Shown here: piece after piece, positions 23,415-27,296 of the stretch
How the letters are laid out: every line of letters starts with the position of its first letter
Position numbering within the stretch: the stretch's first letter is position 1
Assembly: GCA_051745535.1 (NCBI GenBank)
Contig: JBNJED010000008.1
Location: forward strand, 1-27,296
Origin: Thiohalospira sp051745535
GTDB lineage: Bacteria > Pseudomonadota > Gammaproteobacteria > Thiohalospirales > Thiohalospiraceae
Direction of reading: 5' to 3'
Length of the DNA: 27,296 nucleotides
Notes under the pieces: generated by a model
Databases searched by the model: none
Seen by the model: the letters and a program-made list of their open reading frames with translations, nothing else
What the model was told of the DNA's origin: nothing
Program-made: the position numbers and the translations under genes

Positions 23415-23436
23415 TTCGGGCCGGAAGGGGCCCGAA
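23415..23436 (-). terminator. Hairpin after tRNA-Glu
   Basis: TTCGGGCC (23415-23422) and GGCCCGAA (23429-23436) form an 8-bp stem with a 6-nt loop just downstream of tRNA-Glu. No T-tract follows on the minus strand, so it is a stable but non-canonical terminator candidate or an end-processing structure. Confidence 0.35.
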
Positions 23437-23447
23437 AGGCGAGAATA

Positions 23448-23523
23448 TGGCGTCCCCAAGGGGATTTGAACCCCTGTCGCCGCCGTGAAAGGGCGGTGTC
23501 CTAGGCCTCTAGACGATGGGGAC
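23448..23523 (-). tRNA. tRNA-Glu (UUC anticodon)
   Basis: A 76-nt tRNA with 5' GTCCCCA acceptor, anticodon stem CCGCC/GGCGG and loop CTTTCAC (anticodon TTC), a T-loop GTTCAAATC and an encoded GCCA end. It closely resembles E. coli tRNA-Glu. It is last in the gltX, tRNA-Ala, small ORF, tRNA-Glu order on the minus strand. Confidence 0.96.
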
Positions 23524-23541
23524 GAGGATGGTTCTTCGGGG

Positions 23542-23730
23542 TCAGCGCCGCCCGGAGAGCTGGGCCATGGCGGTCCCTGTCATTAGCAGCAGGAATCCCC
23601 AGGGGACCAGGACGATGAGCCTGACCCACTCATCCCCCGCACCGGCGAGCATCCCCCCGAAACCGACGACCATCCCCACCACGATGAGGAGGATGCTCAA
23701 CCAGACCAGCACGGTTCCAGCGAGGTGCAT
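23542..23730 (-). CDS. Small two-helix membrane protein encoded between two tRNA genes
   Basis: A 62-residue ORF with two hydrophobic segments (VLVWLSILLIVVGMVVGFGG and VRLIVLVPWGFLLLMTG) joined by a short polar turn (AGAGDEW) and ending in an Arg-Arg tail. It fits a hairpin inner-membrane protein; no family is recognised. Only a moderate GAGGT lies ~13 bases before the ATG. It lies 19 bases upstream of tRNA-Glu and would have to be read through it, or be cut out of a common transcript. The clean hydrophobic pattern in a 188-base gap argues for coding, but small size leaves doubt. Confidence 0.55.
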   Translation of the reverse strand: MHLAGTVLVWLSILLIVVGMVVGFGGMLAGAGDEWVRLIVLVPWGFLLLMTGTAMAQLSGRR

Positions 23731-23747
23731 GCCCCGAATCTACCTCG

Positions 23748-23800
23748 AAGGGGCCCTTAGCCCCTTACAAACCGAGCCGGTCATGGAAAACCGGCTCGGT
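23748..23800 (-). terminator. Two hairpins after tRNA-Ala, the first a probable terminator
   Basis: ACCGAGCCGG/CCGGCTCGGT (23771-23780 and 23791-23800) is a perfect 10-bp stem with a 10-nt loop, 7 bases after the tRNA-Ala CCA, followed on the minus strand by TTTGT. A second hairpin AAGGGGC/GCCCCTT (23748-23766) comes next and precedes the small ORF start. The first could terminate tRNA-Ala transcription, the second attenuate read-through into the small ORF and tRNA-Glu. Confidence 0.5.
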
Positions 23801-23807
23801 CGAAAAA

Positions 23808-23883
23808 TGGTGGAGCCAGGCGGGATCGAACCGCCGACCTCCTGCATGCCATGCAGGCGCTCTCCCAGCTGAGCTATGGCCCC
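23808..23883 (-). tRNA. tRNA-Ala (GGC anticodon)
   Basis: A 76-nt tRNA with acceptor GGGGCCA/TGGCTCC, D-arm GCTCAGCTGGGAGAGC, anticodon stem CCTGC/GCAGG with loop ATGGCAT (anticodon GGC), T-loop GTTCGATC and encoded ACCA. It reads GCC/GCU. It lies 52 bases after the gltX stop and has its own strong promoter. Confidence 0.96.
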
Positions 23884-23898
23884 GAATTGAAGTTGCGC

Positions 23899-23926
23899 AT
23901 TATAGCAGCGCTGTCGTCCCTGACAA
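23899..23926 (-). promoter_or_regulatory. Strong sigma70 promoter of tRNA-Ala
   Basis: On the minus strand TTGTCA (23926-23921) and a consensus TATAAT (23904-23899) are 16 bases apart, with the tRNA 5' end 15 bases after the -10. It lies just after the gltX stop codon, so the tRNA is transcribed independently of gltX. Confidence 0.8.
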
Positions 23927-23935
23927 CCCCTCTTT

Positions 23936-25345
23936 TCAGTCCTTCGCCCCATCAATATGGGCGATTGCGCGGTCCAGCCGCGCGAGGGTGGCGTCCTGCC
24001 CAAGAAGTTCCAAGGTAGCATCGATGGGCGGGGAAACGGTACCCCCTGAAACGGCCACGCGGACCGGCTGGGCCACCTTCCCCAGCTTGAGGTCGTGGGC
24101 CTCGGCCACCGCGATAATGGCGGCGTGGATGGGCTCGGCCCCCCAGGCCTCCAGTCCGGCCAGGCGCTCTCGCAGATCCGCCAGGGGGGCGCGGGTCTCC
24201 GCGGTGAGATTCTTGCGCGCCGCCTTCTCGTCGTAGGCCTCGAACTCGCGGTAGAAGAAGGTGCTCTTGTCGGCCATCTCCACCAGGCTCTTGCAGCGCT
24301 CGCGCTGGGCCTCCACCACCGCCATCAGGTCCGGGCCGGCCGCCGCGGGATCGATCCCCCGCTCGCCCAGGTGGTGGGTGAGGTGGTTGGCCACGTGGGC
24401 CGTCTCGCCGTGCATGATCCAGTGGTGGTTGAGCCAGACCAGTTTGTCCGGATTGAAGGCGGAGGCCGCCTTGTGGACGGCGTCGATGTCGAAGAGCTGG
24501 GTCATCTCGTCCAGGGAGAAGACCTCCTGGTCGCCGTGGGACCAGCCCAGCCGGACCAGGTAGTTCAGCAGCGCCTCCGGCAGGTAGCCCTCCTCCCGGT
24601 ACTGCATCACCGAGACGGCGCCGTGGCGCTTGGAGAGCCGCTTGCCGTCGGAGCCCAGGATCATGGGCACGTGGGCGTAACGCGGCGGCTCCGCCCCCAG
24701 GGCGCGGAGGATGTTCACCTGGCGCGGGGTGTTGTTCAGGTGGTCGTCGCCGCGCACCACGTGGGTGATGCCCATGTCCAGGTCATCCACCACCACCGTG
24801 AGGTTGTAGGTGGGGCTGCCGTCGGAGCGGGCGATAATGAGGTCGTCCAGCTCCCGGTTGGCGAAGAGCGTCCTGCCGTGGACGGCGTCGTCCACCAGGA
24901 CCTCCCCCTCCAGCGGGTTGCGGAAGCGGACCACCGGGTCGACGCCGTCCCGCGGCTCGGTCCGGTGGCGGCAGCGGCCATCGTAGCGCGGCTTCTCCCC
25001 CCGGGCGCGCTGCTCCTCGCGCATGGTCTCCAGCTCTTCCGGTGTGCAGTAGCAGTGGTAGGCGTGGCCGGCATCCAGCAGGCGCTGGATCACCTCGCGG
25101 TAACGCGGGAAGCGCTCGGTCTGGTAGAAGGGGCCCTCGTCGTAATCCAGGCCCAGCCACGCCATGCCCTCGAGGATGGCATTCACCGACTCCCGGGTGG
25201 AGCGCTCGCGGTCGGTGTCCTCCACCCGGAGGATGAAGCTGCCGCCGTGCTTGCGGGCGTACAGCCAGGAGAAGAGCGCGGTGCGCGCCCCGCCGATATG
25301 GAGATAACCGGTGGGGCTGGGGGCAAAACGGGTACGAATGGTCAT
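23936..25345 (-). CDS. gltX: Glutamyl-tRNA synthetase
   Basis: 469 residues, the usual length for the non-discriminating or bacterial GluRS. The class I signatures are present: APSPTGYLHIGGARTALF (HIGH box as HIGG), DGKRLSKRHGA (KMSKS as KRLSK) and the zinc site CYC...CRH (around residues 98-127). It charges tRNA-Glu, whose gene lies just downstream. The start at 25345 is the conserved MTIRTRFAPSPTG; longer frames run into the upstream ORF. It is probably in an operon with the GGDEF-like gene, 59 bases upstream. Confidence 0.97.
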   Translation of the reverse strand: MTIRTRFAPSPTGYLHIGGARTALFSWLYARKHGGSFILRVEDTDRERSTRESVNAILEGMAWLGLDYDEGPFYQTERFPRYREVIQRLLDAGHAYHCYCTPEELETMREEQRARGEKPRYDGRCRHRTEPRDGVDPVVRFRNPLEGEVLVDDAVHGRTLFANRELDDLIIARSDGSPTYNLTVVVDDLDMGITHVVRGDDHLNNTPRQVNILRALGAEPPRYAHVPMILGSDGKRLSKRHGAVSVMQYREEGYLPEALLNYLVRLGWSHGDQEVFSLDEMTQLFDIDAVHKAASAFNPDKLVWLNHHWIMHGETAHVANHLTHHLGERGIDPAAAGPDLMAVVEAQRERCKSLVEMADKSTFFYREFEAYDEKAARKNLTAETRAPLADLRERLAGLEAWGAEPIHAAIIAVAEAHDLKLGKVAQPVRVAVSGGTVSPPIDATLELLGQDATLARLDRAIAHIDGAKD

Positions 25346-25404
25346 GGCTCGATTCCGGCGCTGACGGGGATCCGGCAATTCTACCAAGCCGCGCCGCCCT
25401 GGAG

Positions 25405-25803
25405 CTACGGCAGGATCTCCTCCAGATCCAGCGCGTGGTGGTAGCGGGCGTACTCCATCAGGGCGGCCATGAGGCTCGGCTCGTCCTTGCCATCCTCCGG
25501 CCAGCTGGCCGCGACCTCGTTCACCGAGCGGTCGAAGGCCTCGGCCATCATGCCGCCCACGTGCAGACCGCCCTCCTTGTCCGTCCCGGGGAGGACGAGG
25601 AAGAAGTGGCCCTTGCGGTGGAAGATGGCGTCGCACTCGCGCAGGGCACCCTCCAGCTCGGCATGGATGGCGGCCGTGTCCCGGTCCAGGTGGAAGTAGA
25701 GCACCGTGAGTCGCTTCTGTTCCTCGTAGTACCGCTGGATCTCCCCGATCTCGTGGCGGATGAAGGCGGGAAGGTAGTCGTAGGGAAAGATGTGCCCGGA
25801 CAT
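25405..25803 (-). CDS. Short GGDEF-like protein lacking the active site, upstream of gltX
   Basis: A 132-residue soluble acidic protein with a strong AGGAGGGG ribosome binding site. The central part (DAIFHRKGHFFLVLPGTDKEG) follows the pattern of a GGDEF domain around its active-site strand (R-x-D-x(5)-GDEF-x-LLPGTD-x-EGA), with the signature replaced by RKGHFF. It is about 40 residues shorter than a full domain, and the N-terminus (FPYDYLPAFIRHEIGEIQRYY) is unlike the usual one. No cyclase activity is expected; it may bind c-di-GMP or a partner, or be unrelated. The family assignment is inference. Confidence 0.7.
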   Translation of the reverse strand: MSGHIFPYDYLPAFIRHEIGEIQRYYEEQKRLTVLYFHLDRDTAAIHAELEGALRECDAIFHRKGHFFLVLPGTDKEGGLHVGGMMAEAFDRSVNEVAASWPEDGKDEPSLMAALMEYARYHHALDLEEILP

Positions 25804-25865
25804 GGTTGCGCCCCTCCTGTGGTATTGGTCCGAGCCTACCAGAGCCCGGCGGGTGCGTTGAGGGT

Positions 25866-25894
25866 TTGACGACCGGGGACCGCCTCCCTAGAAT
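25866..25894 (+). promoter_or_regulatory. Strong sigma70 promoter of tRNA-Val
   Basis: TTGACG (25866-25871) and TAGAAT (25889-25894) are separated by the ideal 17 bases, 16 bases before the tRNA 5' end. Confidence 0.8.
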
Positions 25895-25910
25895 ACGCAC
25901 CTTCCCGAGC

Positions 25911-25985
25911 GGGCGGTTAGCTCAGGGGGAGAGCACTGCCTTCACACGGCAGGGGTCGCTGGTTCGATCCCAGCACCGCCCACCA
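25911..25985 (+). tRNA. tRNA-Val (CAC anticodon)
   Basis: A 75-nt tRNA with acceptor GGGCGGT/ACCGCCC, anticodon stem CTGCC/GGCAG with loop TTCACAC (anticodon CAC), T-loop GTTCGATC and encoded ACCA. It reads GUG, common in this genome. It is followed by a rho-independent terminator. Confidence 0.95.
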
Positions 25986-26030
25986 AATCGACCTGGCCTC
26001 GTCGACAGCATGATGGCCGGGAACTCAGGA

Positions 26031-26064
26031 AAAGCCCTGCCAATCGGCGGGGCTTTTTCTTTTT
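26031..26064 (+). terminator. Rho-independent terminator of tRNA-Val
   Basis: AAAGCCCTGCC (26031-26041) pairs with GGCGGGGCTTT (26046-26056) with one T-G pair and a 4-nt loop, followed by a T-rich tract to 26064. This is a textbook terminator. Confidence 0.85.
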
Positions 26065-26328
26065 CAAATCCTTGCTGTTCTCCCTCGCTGATATTCTCGC
26101 CGTCCGGCGCCGTGGCGACATTCCATTTCCACCATTCGACGGCCCTCCCTTTTGGTCGGCCCGGGCGATTCTGGTTTTTGAATCACCGCCCGATACCCGC
26201 GGGGTTTTTAAAATCTCCATTCGTTTGTATTATTGGATGGCCGGAAAACGAAAGGCGGCCGTGATTCGGGATGAATTGCCGCCGTCGCAGAGGCGAAACG
26301 AAAGACCGACAATTACAGGAGAACGACC
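26065..26328. promoter_or_regulatory. AT-richer leader of the H-NS-family gene
   Basis: This 264-base gap is clearly less GC-rich than the rest of the window, with runs such as TTTTTAAAAT near 26205. TTTTTA (26205-26210) and TATTAT (26228-26233), 17 bases apart, form the best promoter candidate, and AGGAG 8 bases before the ATG at 26329 is the ribosome site. AT-rich, flexible DNA upstream of an H-NS gene is the usual setting for autorepression; this is inference. No other gene is seen. Confidence 0.45.
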
Positions 26329-26685
26329 ATGAGTGATTCCAGTCAGGCCCTGAAGACCATTGAAGAGGCCATTCAGCAGCTCCCGCTGGACGAGATCCGC
26401 GAGGCCACCCGCATGATCGAGCGCGAGGAAAAGCGGCGCGAACGCGAGGCCCGCAAGGAGGCGCAGCAGGAGCTGAAGCAGGTGGCCCAGCGCTACGGCT
26501 TCGACCTCGAGACGCTGGTCGAGGGGGGCAGCACCAAGGGCGGCCGCCGCCAGAACAAGGTCGCCCCCAAGTACAAGGATCCGGATTCCGGCAAGACCTG
26601 GACGGGCCGAGGTCGCAAGCCCAAGTGGGTGGAGGCCTGGATCGCCGCCGGCCGCGATCTGGAAGAGACCCGCATCAAGGACTGA
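26329..26685 (+). CDS. H-NS-family nucleoid-associated DNA-binding protein
   Basis: A 118-residue protein. The N-terminal ~75 residues are an oligomerising coiled coil rich in Glu/Arg (REEKRREREARKEAQQELK). The C-terminal domain has PKYKDPDSGKTWTGRGRKPK, the H-NS motif whose GRGRKP core inserts in the minor groove of AT-rich DNA. It acts as a nucleoid-structuring repressor, typically silencing AT-rich foreign DNA. The gene is monocistronic, with an AT-richer leader and a good Shine-Dalgarno. Assignment to H-NS or its MvaT/Bv3F-like relatives is not resolvable here; the C-terminal motif favours classical H-NS. Confidence 0.9.
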   Translation: MSDSSQALKTIEEAIQQLPLDEIREATRMIEREEKRREREARKEAQQELKQVAQRYGFDLETLVEGGSTKGGRRQNKVAPKYKDPDSGKTWTGRGRKPKWVEAWIAAGRDLEETRIKD

Positions 26686-26707
26686 TCACGCCCCGGGGTG
26701 TCGCCGC

Positions 26708-26959
26708 CTACTGGATGCGGCGGCACTCCACGGCCTCGGTAACACAGAGTTCCGCCGGGGCCGAATGGGCATCTGCTCGATTGCCGGCATCGCCGGCCCC
26801 GTCCAGCATGAAGAGCAGGGCCGCGGCCGCCCGCGCCGAGGCCGCATCCTCCCGGAACGGGATCTCCACCACCCGCCGTTGCGGCGTACTCCCCCCGATA
26901 CTCAATAACCGACAGAGGCCGATATCCGTGAGGGTACATTCCCAGATCGGTACGTCCAT
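26708..26959 (-). CDS. Small hypothetical protein downstream of a diguanylate cyclase
   Basis: An 83-residue ORF, 27 bases after the stop of the diguanylate cyclase and in the same direction. The N-terminal half (VPIWECTLTDIGLCRLL, then RRVVEIPFREDAASARAAAALLF) has the strand-helix order of a small domain; the C-terminus (SAPAELCVTEAVECRRIQ) has two cysteines. No family is recognised, and no strong Shine-Dalgarno is visible. Coding is plausible but unproven. Confidence 0.5.
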   Translation of the reverse strand: MDVPIWECTLTDIGLCRLLSIGGSTPQRRVVEIPFREDAASARAAAALLFMLDGAGDAGNRADAHSAPAELCVTEAVECRRIQ

Positions 26960-26986
26960 GGCCCCATTCTGCCGGGTCGGGCCTCG

Positions 26987-27296
26987 CTAGGACAGGGATC
27001 CGCCCCGGGAATCGTCGACCACCACCCGGTCCCGTCCGTCCCGCTTGGCCCGGTAGAGGGCCTCATCCGCCCGCTTGATAAGGGCCTCCACCGTCTCACC
27101 GGGGGCCAGCTCCGCGACGCCCAGACTGACGCTGATCCGGCCGGCGCCCGCGTGTTCCAGCCCGTCCACCTTCGCGCGCACCCGCTCCGCCAGTTGAGCG
27201 GCCGCCGGGGCATCCGTCTCCGGCAGGACCAGCAGGAACTCCTCGCCGCCCCAGCGGCCCACCAGGTCGGTCTCCCGGACCGACGCCAGGGTCCCC
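26987..27296 (-). CDS. Diguanylate cyclase (GGDEF) C-terminal part, 5' end outside window
   Basis: The last 102 residues of a longer protein whose start is beyond the window edge; the frame is open to 27296. GRWGGEEFLLVLPETD gives an intact active site, an I-site RETD lies five residues upstream, and the terminal ALIKRADEALYRAKRDGRDRV completes the GGDEF fold. An active, feedback-inhibited c-di-GMP synthase is expected. Its sensory domain is not visible. Confidence 0.9.
   Translation of the reverse strand, partial: GTLASVRETDLVGRWGGEEFLLVLPETDAPAAAQLAERVRAKVDGLEHAGAGRISVSLGVAELAPGETVEALIKRADEALYRAKRDGRDRVVVDDSRGGSLS

Noticed and set aside
26072..26332. An 86-codon plus-strand ORF ending in an ATGA overlap with hns (also a 31-codon internal version from 26237)
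   Set aside because: It starts with TTG right after the tRNA-Val terminator and spans the likely hns promoter; the shorter version starts at about the predicted transcript start, leaving no ribosome site. The composition shows no domain, so the overlap looks accidental.
1..27296. CRISPR arrays, insertion sequences, prophage genes, integrases at the tRNA genes
   Set aside because: No spacer-repeat pattern, transposase, integrase or tRNA-end direct duplication was seen next to any of the five tRNA genes.

Overview
This is a GC-rich, densely packed bacterial chromosome segment. It looks like a gammaproteobacterium, probably a halophile of the Ectothiorhodospiraceae type (Halorhodospira/Thiohalospira-like). 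That placement is inference from three things: TamB, ChaN, MtfA, H-NS and SiaABCD homologues; many Asp/Glu-rich proteins; and genes for the compatible solute sucrose beside K+ and Na+/H+ transport genes. No phage, insertion sequence, CRISPR array or rRNA was seen. Five tRNA genes are present: Leu-CAA, Leu-GAG, Glu-UUC, Ala-GGC and Val-CAC, all with an encoded CCA end.

Layout. 1-2207: the 3' end of tamB, a thioredoxin-fold protein, a four-repeat Pho-box-like site in front of an 18-codon ORF, and a DUF1992 gene. 2331-3839: an AAA ATPase with a C-terminal R3H domain (Ycf45-like). 3904-7668: a tightly overlapping siaABCD operon, a SpoIIE-type phosphatase/kinase/switch-protein module controlling a diguanylate cyclase. 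7770-7966: two tRNA-Leu genes. 8006-12470: MtfA peptidase, Na+/H+ antiporter with a TrkA-type domain, FKBP lipoprotein, a small unknown protein, and a periplasmic DsrE-like protein. 12457-15560: a two-gene K+ channel operon, with a ChaN-like lipoprotein gene diverging from it at one shared CATG. 15568-20116: a sucrose locus, with fructokinase and sucrose-phosphate synthase translationally coupled and a GH100 neutral invertase divergent from them. 20117-23284: a GAF/PAS/GGDEF/EAL protein whose GGDEF site is degenerate. 23448-25803: gltX with tRNA-Ala and tRNA-Glu downstream, a small membrane protein between those tRNAs, and a short GGDEF-like protein upstream. 25866-27296: tRNA-Val, an AT-richer leader and an H-NS-family gene, a small unknown ORF and the 3' end of another diguanylate cyclase.

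Two themes tie the genes together. One is osmotic and ion balance: sucrose synthesis and cleavage, a K+ channel and an antiporter. The other is c-di-GMP signalling: SiaD with its phospho-switch, a probable phosphodiesterase, a partial cyclase and a short GGDEF-like relative. The points most worth checking are the Pho-box/micro-ORF unit, the sucrose locus with its altered phosphatase-like domain and divergent operator-like repeat, inverted repeats at the siaA and phosphodiesterase promoters, the small protein between two tRNA genes, and the short GGDEF-like protein.
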